From positions 186,001 to 250,000 of the forward strand of contig RZWH01000001.1 in the NCBI GenBank assembly GCA_004005435.1: a stretch of DNA of 64,000 bases, in the 5' to 3' direction. The stretch is from Rhodobacteraceae bacterium CCMM004 (GTDB lineage: Bacteria; Pseudomonadota; Alphaproteobacteria; Rhodobacterales; Rhodobacteraceae). Position numbers and translations under genes: made by a program. Under the pieces are notes generated by a model. It worked only from the letters and a program-made list of their open reading frames with translations, searched no databases and had not been told where the DNA came from. This document shows, in pieces, positions 51,216 to 59,616 of the stretch. Every line of letters starts with the position of its first letter. The first letter of the stretch is position 1.

Positions 51216-51412
51216 CGTTTCGGAGCGGTGCTGCGCCGTGCTCTCCAAAAACCAGCTTCCAGCGCATGGCGGGATCGTTCATCCGCCATTCGCCGAAGAG
51301 CTTGAGCGTTCGTTCCGTGGTTCCGGGCCTGCCGATGTCCGTCCCCGAAGGCGGGGGTGCCCCGGTTATACGACCCGCGGGTGCAGATCCGTCGCGCGTA
51401 TGTGCTGGAGAC

Positions 51413-51880
51413 TCAGCCCGCGGCGAGGCGGTCCTTGACCTGCGGACCCACCCGCCCGAAGTCCATGCGACCGGTGTATTCCGACTTCAACGCCGCCATG
51501 ACCCGGCCCATGTCGCGGATGGAACTGGCGCCGGTATCGCCGATGGCGCGGGCGATGGCCTTGTCCACCTCGGCATCGTTCAGCTTGCGCGGCAGGAACT
51601 CTTCGATCACCTCGATCTCCTCGCGCTCACGGTCGGCCAGTTCCAGGCGGCCGCCCTCCTCATAGGCGCGGATGCTCTCCTGACGCTGCTTCACCATCTT
51701 GCCCAGGATGTGCAGCACCTCGGCGTCGCCCACCTCCGCCGGGCCCTCGTCCTGGCCGCGGAGCGCGATGTCGCGGTCCTTGATCGCGGCGTTGATCAGG
51801 CGCAGCGTCGACAGCCGCTGGCCCTCCTTGTCCCGCATCGCCTGCTTCAGGCCCGCGTTGATCCGCGCTCTCAGTTCCAT
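51413..51880 (-). CDS. GatB/YqeY domain-containing protein
   Basis: The 155-residue protein MELRARINAGLKQAMRDKEG... matches YqeY, which resembles the tRNA-binding tail of GatB, with ALRLINAAIKDRDIA-like helix and DMGRVMAALKSEYTGRMDFGRV at the C-terminus. The role in the cell is not clear; tRNA-related amidotransferase activity has been proposed. It is divergent from carA, a frequent neighbour in alphaproteobacteria. Confidence 0.9.
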   Translation of the reverse strand: MELRARINAGLKQAMRDKEGQRLSTLRLINAAIKDRDIALRGQDEGPAEVGDAEVLHILGKMVKQRQESIRAYEEGGRLELADREREEIEVIEEFLPRKLNDAEVDKAIARAIGDTGASSIRDMGRVMAALKSEYTGRMDFGRVGPQVKDRLAAG

Positions 51881-52074
51881 GTCCGTCTCATCCCCATGAT
51901 CGGCGTTGGCGAGCCGGAAAAATACCGCAACTCGGCACCGGGGACAATCGCGCAACATTGACGTAACCCATTGATTTTGCTTTGCTGCGCAAATTCGCCC
52001 TCGGCTTGACCCGGCTCTGGCGCGCCATTAGGGTGCCGCGGATTTGCCGCCCCGCCCGCCAGAGGACGCCCACC

Positions 52075-53220
52075 ATGACCCGCTCCACGCCCACCGCTTG
52101 CCTGGCGCTCGCCGACGGCACCGTGTTCTACGGCCGCGGGTTCGGCGCCACCGGGCGGACCGAGGCGGAACTGTGCTTCAACACAGCGATGACGGGCTAT
52201 CAGGAGATCATGACCGATCCCTCCTATGCCGGGCAGATCGTCACCTTCACCTTTCCCCATATCGGCAACACCGGCGTCACGCCCGAGGACGACGAAAGCG
52301 CCGAGCCGGTTGCGGCGGGCATGGTGGTCAAGTGGGACCCGACCGAGCCCTCCAACTGGCGGGCCGCGGGGGATCTGGACGACTGGCTGCGGCGGCGCGG
52401 GCGGATCGCGATTGGCGGCGTCGACACCCGCCGCCTGACCCGCGCCATCCGCCAGCAGGGCGCGCCGCATGTGGCGCTGGCCCACGACCCCGAGGGGCAG
52501 TTCGACATCGCCGCTCTGGTCGCCCAGGCGCGGGCGTTCCGCGGGTTGGAGGGGCTGGACCTGGCCCGCGACGTCACCTGCGCCCAGTCCTACCGCTGGG
52601 ACGAGATGCGCTGGGCCTGGCCCGAGGGCTTTCCCCGCCGCGAGGGGCCGGGCCACCGGGTCGTCGCGGTGGACTACGGCGCCAAGCGCAACATCCTGCG
52701 CAGCCTCGCCAGCGCCGGCTGCGACGTCACCGTCCTGCCTGCCAGCGCCACGGCCGACGACGTGCTGGCGCATGACCCCCAGGGCCTGTTCCTGTCCAAC
52801 GGCCCCGGCGATCCGGCCGCCACCGGCGCCTATGCCGTACCGATGATCCGCGAGGTGATGGAGCGCAGCGAGATCCCGATCTTCGGCATCTGCCTGGGCC
52901 ACCAGATGCTGGCCCTGGCCATGGGCGCCCGGACGGTCAAGATGAACCACGGCCACCACGGCGCCAACCACCCGGTCAAGGATCTGGAGACCGGCAAGGT
53001 CGAGATCACGTCGATGAATCACGGCTTTACCGTGGACGCCCAGACCCTGCCTGACCATGTGAAGGAGACGCATGTGTCGCTCTTCGACGGGTCGAACTGC
53101 GGCATCCGCCACGGCTCGCGGCCGATCTGGTCGGTGCAGTATCACCCCGAGGCGAGCCCCGGGCCGATGGACAGCTTCTATCTGTTCGAGCGCTTCGCCC
53201 GGCACATGGCGGCGGCCTGA
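52075..53220 (+). CDS. carA: Carbamoyl-phosphate synthase small subunit
   Basis: The 381-residue glutaminase subunit supplies ammonia for carbamoyl phosphate in arginine and pyrimidine synthesis. The N-terminal domain begins CLALADGTVFYGRGFGA and the class I amidotransferase domain has the nucleophile Cys273 in FGICLGHQM and the His-Glu pair in QYHPEASPGP. Length is standard. The carB gene is not adjacent downstream. Confidence 0.97.
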   Translation: MTRSTPTACLALADGTVFYGRGFGATGRTEAELCFNTAMTGYQEIMTDPSYAGQIVTFTFPHIGNTGVTPEDDESAEPVAAGMVVKWDPTEPSNWRAAGDLDDWLRRRGRIAIGGVDTRRLTRAIRQQGAPHVALAHDPEGQFDIAALVAQARAFRGLEGLDLARDVTCAQSYRWDEMRWAWPEGFPRREGPGHRVVAVDYGAKRNILRSLASAGCDVTVLPASATADDVLAHDPQGLFLSNGPGDPAATGAYAVPMIREVMERSEIPIFGICLGHQMLALAMGARTVKMNHGHHGANHPVKDLETGKVEITSMNHGFTVDAQTLPDHVKETHVSLFDGSNCGIRHGSRPIWSVQYHPEASPGPMDSFYLFERFARHMAAA

Positions 53221-53282
53221 GCCGCGTTAACGGCCGGTTAACCCGCCACGGCCCATGCTGACGCAGGTTCTGCGGAGGGAGC

Positions 53283-55214
53283 ATGGGACGCCAAGGTCTG
53301 CACCTCGTGCCGACGGAGACGGCCGCGGCGCCGATCCCGCCGCGGCTGGGCGAGTTGTTGGTCGCGGACGGGGTTCTGTCGCCGACCGCGCGGGACTGGG
53401 CCCTGCATCGTCAGGGCAAGAGCCGCGCGCCGCTGGGCCGCATCCTCACCGCGCACGGCCTCCTCGACCCGCAGGTGCTGGCCCGGGCGTTGGCGCGGCA
53501 GCGCGGCCTGCCGCTCCTGTCGCCCGCCGACTGCCTGCCGGGGTTCGCCGCCATCGACCGATTGGGGCCGGCGTTCTGCGCGCGCGAAGGGATCCTGCCC
53601 CTGGCGCGCGGCGGTGCGGCGGCGGTGGTCGCGACCTCCGACCCGGCCCGGTTTCCCCACATCCGCGACCGGGTGGAGGCGGCGCTGGGCCCGGTGTCGA
53701 TGGCCGTGGTGGCGGAGCCGACGGCGCGCGCGGGGCTCGCCGCGGCGCGCCAGCACCGCATGGTCGCCCGCGCCGAGGCGCGGACCGACACCGCCGACAG
53801 CTGCCGCGACCTGGCCGGTGCGCATCTCCCCGCCGTGCTGGTCGCCATCGCCGCCGCGACGGGGGCCGCGGTGCTCTGGGCGCCGCTGGCGACCTTCAGC
53901 GTCCTGGCCATCGTCGCCATCTTCGTCACCCTGGCCAATGCCGTGCTCAACGCGGCCGCCGCCCTGGCCAGCATGACGCCGCGCCTGCCGCGGCGGACCC
54001 GCGTGCCGCTGGTCGGCGCGCTCCCCAGCGTGTCGATCCTGGTGCCGCTCTACCGCGAGCGGGCCATCGCAGGGCCACTGATCTCGCGCCTCTCACGGCT
54101 CGACTATCCGCGCGAGCTCCTGGAAATCTGTCTGGTGACCGAAGCGTCGGACACCGTCACCCGCGCCACTGCCGCCGCCGCCGACCTGCCGCCCTGGATG
54201 CACCTGATCACCGTGCCCGACGGCGCGCTAACCACCAAGCCCCGGGCGATGAACTATGCCCTGGATTTCCTGCGCGGTGAGGTGGTGGGGGTCTACGACG
54301 CCGAGGACGCGCCGGCCCCCGACCAGATTCGTCTGGTCGCGCGGCAGTTCCGGCAGAGCCCGCCGCGGGTCGCCTGCCTGCAAGGGCGGCTGAACTTCTA
54401 CAACGCCCGGGCCACGTGGATCTCGCGCTGCTTTACCATCGAGTACGCCACCTGGTTCGGCGTCACGCTGCCGGGCCTCCGGGCGCTGGGCCTGCCGCTG
54501 CCCCTGGGCGGCACGACCCTGTTCTTTCGCCGCACCGCGCTGGAGGATGTGGGGGCCTGGGACGCCCACAACGTGACCGAGGACGCCGACCTGGGGATGC
54601 GCCTGGCCCGCCGCGGCTATGTCACGGACATCCTCGACAGCACCACACTGGAGGAGGCGGCGTGCCATCCGCTGGCCTGGATCCGGCAAAGATCGCGGTG
54701 GCTCAAGGGCTTTGCCGTGACCTATGCGGTGCATATGCGGCGGCCGCTGAGGCTCTGGGCCGATCTGGGCGCTTACAGGTTCCTCGGCATGCAGATGCTG
54801 TTTCTCGGGACGCTCCTGGGGTTCCTGCTGGCGCCGATCCTGTGGACCTTTTGGCTGTTGTTCCTCGATCTGCCGCATCCGTGGCGCGGGCACGTGCCGT
54901 CAGCGGCGCGCTGGGCGCTGGGCGGCACGCTGTTCATGACCTTCGTGCTGACGGTCGTGGCCAACGTCGCCGGGCTGGCCCGGCTCGGGCGGCCGGAGAT
55001 GTGGCGCTGGATCCCTGCGCTGCAAGTCTATTTCGTCATGGCGTCGATCGCGTTGGCCAAAGCGCTGATCGAAGCGGTGGTGCGACCGTTCTTCTGGGAC
55101 AAGACGGCGCATGGGGTTTCGCCCCCCGACGCCGGCGCCCTGGCCCACGCCGCCCCGGCGCAGATGTGCCCGGCGCCTATTCGGCAGCCTCGGCCGCCGC
55201 CGCGTCGTGCCTGA
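53283..55214 (+). CDS. Family 2 glycosyltransferase with N-terminal GspE/MshE-N-like domain
   Basis: The 643-residue protein starts with a type II secretion GspE-N/MshEN-like region (about 20-160: RLGELLVADGVLSPTARDWAL and LGRILTAHGLLDPQVLARALARQRGLPLL), which in other proteins binds c-di-GMP. Two helices follow, then a GT2 catalytic domain with SILVPLYRE, the DxD-like DAEDAP, TEDADLG and QRSRWLKG, and C-terminal membrane helices. It is likely a processive or lipid-linked polysaccharide synthase. Its last 38 bases overlap the convergent GntR gene. Confidence 0.85.
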   Translation: MGRQGLHLVPTETAAAPIPPRLGELLVADGVLSPTARDWALHRQGKSRAPLGRILTAHGLLDPQVLARALARQRGLPLLSPADCLPGFAAIDRLGPAFCAREGILPLARGGAAAVVATSDPARFPHIRDRVEAALGPVSMAVVAEPTARAGLAAARQHRMVARAEARTDTADSCRDLAGAHLPAVLVAIAAATGAAVLWAPLATFSVLAIVAIFVTLANAVLNAAAALASMTPRLPRRTRVPLVGALPSVSILVPLYRERAIAGPLISRLSRLDYPRELLEICLVTEASDTVTRATAAAADLPPWMHLITVPDGALTTKPRAMNYALDFLRGEVVGVYDAEDAPAPDQIRLVARQFRQSPPRVACLQGRLNFYNARATWISRCFTIEYATWFGVTLPGLRALGLPLPLGGTTLFFRRTALEDVGAWDAHNVTEDADLGMRLARRGYVTDILDSTTLEEAACHPLAWIRQRSRWLKGFAVTYAVHMRRPLRLWADLGAYRFLGMQMLFLGTLLGFLLAPILWTFWLLFLDLPHPWRGHVPSAARWALGGTLFMTFVLTVVANVAGLARLGRPEMWRWIPALQVYFVMASIALAKALIEAVVRPFFWDKTAHGVSPPDAGALAHAAPAQMCPAPIRQPRPPPRRA

Positions 55215-55830
55215 GCCGGGTCTCGTAGGCCTTGGAGATATGCGCCTTGAGCGCGTCGTCGGCCGCGTCCCCATCGCGGTCGGCGATGGCGCCGACGATG
55301 CGTTCATGCTCGGCCAGCGCATTCTCGCCGCGGCCCTCCACCGCCAGCGACGTGCTGGCCAACAGCGCCATGGAGCGGTGCACCAGATCGAGCTGCTTGA
55401 CGAGAAAGCGATTGTGGCTGGCCAGGTGCACCTGTTTGTGAAACCGCCGGTTGGCGCGGCTCAGCGCCGCCGGATCGTCGAGCAGGGCGCGATCCTCGGC
55501 CACCATCGCCGACAGGACCCGCACCTCCTCGTCCGTGGCGTGGCGGGCGGCGAGACGCGCGGCCAGCCCCTCCAACTCGGCCCGCACCACGTAGAGCTCG
55601 GCCAGCTGGTTGTGGTCCAGCGACGACACGATCAGGCTCCGCCCGTCCCGCACCAGCAGCGACTGCGTCTCCAGCCGCTGAAGCGCCTCGCGGATCGGTG
55701 TGCGGCTGACGCCGAAGCGGTCGGCCAGCTCGCTCTCGACCAACCGGTCGCCGGGCTTGTAGACGCCGACGTCGATGGCCTCCAAGATCAGCTTGTAGGC
55801 GTCGGGGTGCCCCACGCGCGGGTCTGACAT
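55177..55830 (-). CDS. GntR-family regulator with FCD domain
   Basis: The 217-residue protein has a GntR winged helix (about residues 8-72, GDRLVESELADRFGVSRTPIREALQRLE) and an FCD effector domain (about 80-210) with HKQVHLASHN, part of its metal/ligand site. ATG 55830 is chosen over GTG 55836 because GGGAAGG lies at a normal distance. Targets are unknown; it is divergent from the nucleotidase gene. Confidence 0.88.
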   Translation of the reverse strand: MSDPRVGHPDAYKLILEAIDVGVYKPGDRLVESELADRFGVSRTPIREALQRLETQSLLVRDGRSLIVSSLDHNQLAELYVVRAELEGLAARLAARHATDEEVRVLSAMVAEDRALLDDPAALSRANRRFHKQVHLASHNRFLVKQLDLVHRSMALLASTSLAVEGRGENALAEHERIVGAIADRDGDAADDALKAHISKAYETRLRHDAAAAEAAE

Positions 55831-55933
55831 CGGCACGCCTTCCCTTGGGTCGGATGCACCATCTTAGGTCCCCGCCGCCGCCGCTGGCAACCCGACGCTG
55901 GACGCCGTGGGGTCGCAGCGCTAAACCGCCGCC

Positions 55934-56593
55934 ATGGTCGCGCATCACTTCAGCCATGTCCGCTATTGGGTGTTCGACCTGGACAACACGCTCTATGGCC
56001 CCGAGGCGCGCCTGTTCGACCAGATCGAGGTGCGGATGACCGAGTGGGTGATGCGTGCGCTGGGCGTCGACCGGGCCGAGGCCGACCGCCTGCGCCGCGA
56101 CTACTGGCGGCGCTACGGCACCACCCTGGCCGGTCTGATGGCCGAGCACGATGTCGACCCCGAACCCTACCTTCTGGACGTGCACGAGATCGACCTGGGC
56201 GCGCTCGACCCCGATCCCGACCTCGCCGCGGCGGTGCGCGCCCTGCCCGGCCGCCGCCTGGTCTACACCAACGGATCGGCGCCCTACGCCCGGCGGGTGC
56301 TGGAGGCGCGGGGGCTCGACGGCGCGTTCGACGCTGTCTACGGGGTCGAGCACGCGGGCTTCCTGCCCAAACCCGAACGGGCCGCGTTCGAGGCGGTGTT
56401 CGCGCTCGACCGCGTCGCGCCCGAGGAGGCGGCGATGTTCGAGGACGACGCCCGCAACCTGGCCGCGCCCCACGCCATGGGGCTCAGGACCGTGCTGGTC
56501 ACGCCCGAACCCCAGGCCGCCGACCACATCCATCATCACACCGACGACCTGGCGGGCTTTCTGTCGCAGATCGGCCGCGGCCTCTTTCCGTGA
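55934..56593 (+). CDS. HAD-family pyrimidine 5'-nucleotidase-like protein
   Basis: The 219-residue protein has the motif I FDLDNTLY, motif II VYTNGSAPYARRVLEARGL, a lysine in LPKPERAAF and motif IV FEDDARNL. This matches the SDT1/PhoX-like pyrimidine 5'-nucleotidase branch of the HAD family (FDLDNTLYP type). It probably dephosphorylates nucleoside monophosphates or a similar metabolite. Its stop overlaps the next start by four bases (GTGA). Confidence 0.85.
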   Translation: MVAHHFSHVRYWVFDLDNTLYGPEARLFDQIEVRMTEWVMRALGVDRAEADRLRRDYWRRYGTTLAGLMAEHDVDPEPYLLDVHEIDLGALDPDPDLAAAVRALPGRRLVYTNGSAPYARRVLEARGLDGAFDAVYGVEHAGFLPKPERAAFEAVFALDRVAPEEAAMFEDDARNLAAPHAMGLRTVLVTPEPQAADHIHHHTDDLAGFLSQIGRGLFP

Positions 56594-57840
56594 CCGCCCC
56601 CGCCGCTACCCTCAGCGCCGTGGAGCAGGACGCCGACATCCTCGTCTCCGGCGCCGGGATCGCCGGAATGATCGCCGCGGCGGGGCTCGCCCATGCCGGG
56701 TGGCGGGTGGTCCTGGTGGACCCCGCCCCGCCCCCCAAAGACGCCGAGGCCGATGGGTCGGACCTGCGCGCCACCGCCTATCTGCACCCCTCGGTCGAGC
56801 TCTTCCAGAGGCTGGGCCTGTGGAACGACCTCGCCCCCCATGCCACACCGCTGGCCGCGCTGGAGGTGATCGACACCCAGGGATGGCCGCCTGAGGCGCA
56901 GGCCGCCCGCATCTTCACCGCCCACGACCTCGGACTGCCGGTCTTTGGCTGGAACCTCCCCAACTGGCTGACGCGGCGGCGGCTGGGCGATCTCTTGGCC
57001 GATCTGCCGGGGCTCGACCTGCGCTTCGGCACCGGGGTCGCGGGTCTCTTTACCCGCACCACCGGCGCGCGCGTCGACCTGAGCGACGGCAGCCGCCTCG
57101 GCGTGCGCCTGATCGTCGGCGCCGACGGCCGCGCCTCGACGGTGCGCGCGGCCCACGGCATCGGCACGCAGGTCCGCCGCTACGGGCAAAAGGCGCTGGC
57201 CTTTGCCGCGGTGCACGACCGGCCCCATGCCGACGTGTCGGTGGAGATCTACAACGTCGGCGGCGCCTTCACCACGGTGCCCCTGCCCGACCACGACGGG
57301 CGGCCGGCCTCGGCCATCGTGTGGATGAACGACGGCCCCCGCGCTCAGGCGCTGATGGAGATGGCCGGCGCCCCCTTCGGCGACGCGATGACGACCCGCG
57401 CCATGGGGCGTCTGGGGCGGATGGACCTGGCCTCGCCCCGCAGGATCTGGCCGGTGGTGACGCAGACGGCCGCGCGGCTGACCGCCGAGCGGACCGCGCT
57501 GATCGCCGAGGCCGCCCACGTCCTACCGCCGATCGGCGCCCAGGGGCTCAACACCTCGCTGGCGGACGTCGCCGCGCTGCTGTCGGCGCTCGACGGCGCG
57601 ACCGACCCCGGCGCGCCCGCGGTGCTGGACCGCTACGCCCGGGCGCGGGCGCGGGACGTGGCGCTGCGCGCGCGGGCCATCGACCTCTTCAACCGGGTGT
57701 GCAAGTCCGACGCGGGCCCCGCCCACGCCCTGCGCCGCGCGGGCCTCGCCGCCGTCCACGACATCGCCGCCCTGCGCCAGGCGGTGATGCACGCGGGGAT
57801 GGGCGCGGCCTTTTCCGGTGGCGGGATGGGCCGGGGGTAA
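56590..57840 (+). CDS. UbiH/UbiF-family FAD-dependent hydroxylase
   Basis: The 416-residue monooxygenase has the FAD loop ILVSGAGIAGMIAAAGLAHAGW, the second motif LIVGADGRASTVRAAHGI, and the family signature HVLPPIGAQGLNTSLADVAALL. Members hydroxylate the ring of ubiquinone precursors. GTG start 56590 is fixed by the overlap with the upstream stop. It could be UbiH, UbiF or a generic UbiH-like enzyme. Confidence 0.9.
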   Translation: MTAPAATLSAVEQDADILVSGAGIAGMIAAAGLAHAGWRVVLVDPAPPPKDAEADGSDLRATAYLHPSVELFQRLGLWNDLAPHATPLAALEVIDTQGWPPEAQAARIFTAHDLGLPVFGWNLPNWLTRRRLGDLLADLPGLDLRFGTGVAGLFTRTTGARVDLSDGSRLGVRLIVGADGRASTVRAAHGIGTQVRRYGQKALAFAAVHDRPHADVSVEIYNVGGAFTTVPLPDHDGRPASAIVWMNDGPRAQALMEMAGAPFGDAMTTRAMGRLGRMDLASPRRIWPVVTQTAARLTAERTALIAEAAHVLPPIGAQGLNTSLADVAALLSALDGATDPGAPAVLDRYARARARDVALRARAIDLFNRVCKSDAGPAHALRRAGLAAVHDIAALRQAVMHAGMGAAFSGGGMGRG

Positions 57841-57859
57841 CACGTCGGCTGGAAGACGA

Positions 57860-57924
57860 GGGCAGCGCCGTCCCGAGGGGAGGCGCGAAGAGCGCCGCCC
57901 CGTGGGGGCGGGACGGCGCTGCCC
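57860..57924. repeat. Long perfect inverted repeat in the intergenic region
   Basis: GGGCAGCGCCGTCCCG (57860-57875) is repeated inverted at 57909-57924 with 33 bases between, and the loop contains GGCGCGAAGAGCGCC, itself palindromic. A second stem, GCCCGGCC-TGC-GGCCGGGC, follows at 57921-57939. It lies between convergent genes and may be a REP-like element or bidirectional terminator; no U tract follows. Confidence 0.7.
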
Positions 57925-57967
57925 GGCCTGCGGCCGGGCGTGGCGTTGCGGCTGACGACCCCCCGCC

Positions 57968-59095
57968 CTAGAACACCGCGTCGAGCGCCGTCTCCAGCCG
58001 CGCCACGGTCGCGTCCACGTCTCTGAGTTTGTCCAGTCCGAAGAGCCCGAGGCGGAAGGTGGAGAAATCATCGCCCTCGCCCACCATCAAAGGCACGCCG
58101 CCCGCGATCTGCACACCCTGCTCGGCGAAGGCCTTGCCCGACTTCACCTCCGGGCGGTCGGTGTAGCTGACCACGACCCCCGGCGCGCCATAGCCCTCGG
58201 CGGCCACCGAAGCGATGCCGCGGTCGGCCAGAGCCTGGCGCGCGCGGCGCCCCAACTCCCACTGCGCGTCCGCCAGCGTGTCGAAGCCCACCTCGCGGCT
58301 CTCGGCCATGGCGTCGCGGAACACCCGCAGGGCATCGGTGGGCATGGTGGCATGATAGGCGTGGCCGCCGCCCTCGTAGGCCTCCATGATCGCCAGCCAC
58401 TTGGCCAGGTCGATGGCGAAACTGGTCGACGTCGTCTCGCGCACCCGCGCCACCGCCGCCGCGCTCAGCATCACCGCCCCGGCCGCAGGCTGTGCCGACC
58501 ACCCCTTCTGCGGCGCCGAGATCAGCACGTCGACCCCAGTGGCGGCCATGTCCACCCAGGCGCAGCCAGACGCGATGCAGTCCAGCACCATCAGGCCGCC
58601 CACCTCGTGCACCGCGTCGGCCACCGCGCGGATATAGCCGTCGGGCAGGATCAGACCCGCCGACGTCTCCACATGCGGGGCGAAGACGACGCCGGGCCGC
58701 ACCTCTCGGATGCGGTCGACAACCTCCTCCACCGGCGGCGGGGCAAAGGGCGAGGTGGCCGCGTTGCCGCTGCGCCGGGCGGTCATCACCACCTCGTCTG
58801 TCACCATGTCACCAGCGGCAAAGATCTGGCTCCAGCGATAGGAGAACCAGCCGTTGCGGATCACCAGCGCCGTCTGGTCTGTCGCCAGTTGCCGCGCCAC
58901 CGCCTCCATCGCATAGGTGCCGCCGCCGGGGATCAGCGCCGCCGCCTCGGCCCCGTAGACCTCTCGCAGCATCTCGGACAGGTCGCGCATCACCCCCTGG
59001 AACGCCGCACTCATGTGGTTCAGCGACCGGTCGGTGAAGACGACGGAGAACTCCAGCAAACCGTCCGGATCGACGTCGGGCAACAGGGCGGTCAT
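57968..59095 (-). CDS. Class V PLP aminotransferase (alanine-glyoxylate/serine-pyruvate type)
   Basis: The 375-residue enzyme has the PLP lysine in LISAPQKGWSAQP, with LNHMSAAFQGVMRDLSEML and VFAPHVETSAG typical of the alanine-glyoxylate, serine-glyoxylate or ureidoglycine-glyoxylate (PucG-like) group. It transfers an amino group to an oxoacid. It is the last gene of the minus-strand cluster, 33 bases after ridA. A role in recycling nitrogen from pyrimidine or purine breakdown is inferred. Confidence 0.88.
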   Translation of the reverse strand: MTALLPDVDPDGLLEFSVVFTDRSLNHMSAAFQGVMRDLSEMLREVYGAEAAALIPGGGTYAMEAVARQLATDQTALVIRNGWFSYRWSQIFAAGDMVTDEVVMTARRSGNAATSPFAPPPVEEVVDRIREVRPGVVFAPHVETSAGLILPDGYIRAVADAVHEVGGLMVLDCIASGCAWVDMAATGVDVLISAPQKGWSAQPAAGAVMLSAAAVARVRETTSTSFAIDLAKWLAIMEAYEGGGHAYHATMPTDALRVFRDAMAESREVGFDTLADAQWELGRRARQALADRGIASVAAEGYGAPGVVVSYTDRPEVKSGKAFAEQGVQIAGGVPLMVGEGDDFSTFRLGLFGLDKLRDVDATVARLETALDAVF

Positions 59096-59128
59096 GGGCG
59101 GGACTCCTTCCTCGGGGACGTCCCCGAC

Positions 59129-59539
59129 CTACCCCGCCGCGGGCCGTTCGGGAAGGGGGCGCACCGCCGTCGCCTCGACCTCGACCACGAACTCGGGCCG
59201 GGTAAAGCCCGAGACGATCACCAGCGTCGAGGCGGGCAGCGGGTTGAGCCCGGCGCAGAACGCATCGCGCGCGGCCATGTAGCCGGGCATGTGGGCGCGG
59301 TCGGTGACGTAGGCGTTCAGCCGGACGATGGCGCCCGGCCCCAGCCCCGCCTCGGCGAGGATCGCGGCGATGGCGGCAAAGCACAGCCGCGCCTGCGCCT
59401 CGGCGCCCTCGGGCACGGTGCCGTCCGGGGCCACGCCCAACTGACCGCTCGTCACCACCACCTCGCCCGCGGGCGCGGCGATGCCGTGACTGTAGGCGGC
59501 AAAGGGCGGAGCGATGCCGGGGGGCGTGAGCGCGCGCAT
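59129..59539 (-). CDS. RidA-family enamine/imine deaminase
   Basis: The 136-residue protein MRALTPPGIAPPFAAYSHGI has the YjgF/RidA pattern, including VTSGQLGVAPDG and the C-terminal RPEFVVEVEATAV, with the arginine-binding region RLNAYVTD. These trimeric proteins hydrolyse reactive enamines and imines. Its neighbourhood suggests disposal of an imine made in the adjacent catabolic route or by the aminotransferase. The start follows a tandem repeat. Confidence 0.88.
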   Translation of the reverse strand: MRALTPPGIAPPFAAYSHGIAAPAGEVVVTSGQLGVAPDGTVPEGAEAQARLCFAAIAAILAEAGLGPGAIVRLNAYVTDRAHMPGYMAARDAFCAGLNPLPASTLVIVSGFTRPEFVVEVEATAVRPLPERPAAG

Positions 59540-59554
59540 GGTCGTGTCGGGGCC

Positions 59555-59614
59555 GCGAGGGGGTGCCCCCCGCGGCCCGCGGTCGCGAGGGGGTGCCCCC
59601 CGCGGCCCGCGGTC
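59555..59614. repeat. Perfect 30-bp tandem duplication
   Basis: Two identical 30-base units (59555-59584 and 59585-59614), each starting GCGAGGGGGTGCCCCCCGCG, fill the gap between the binding-protein stop and ridA. Each contains the palindromic cores GGGGGTGCCCCC and CCGCGG-type ends. Confidence 0.9.
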
Positions 59615-59616
59615 GC

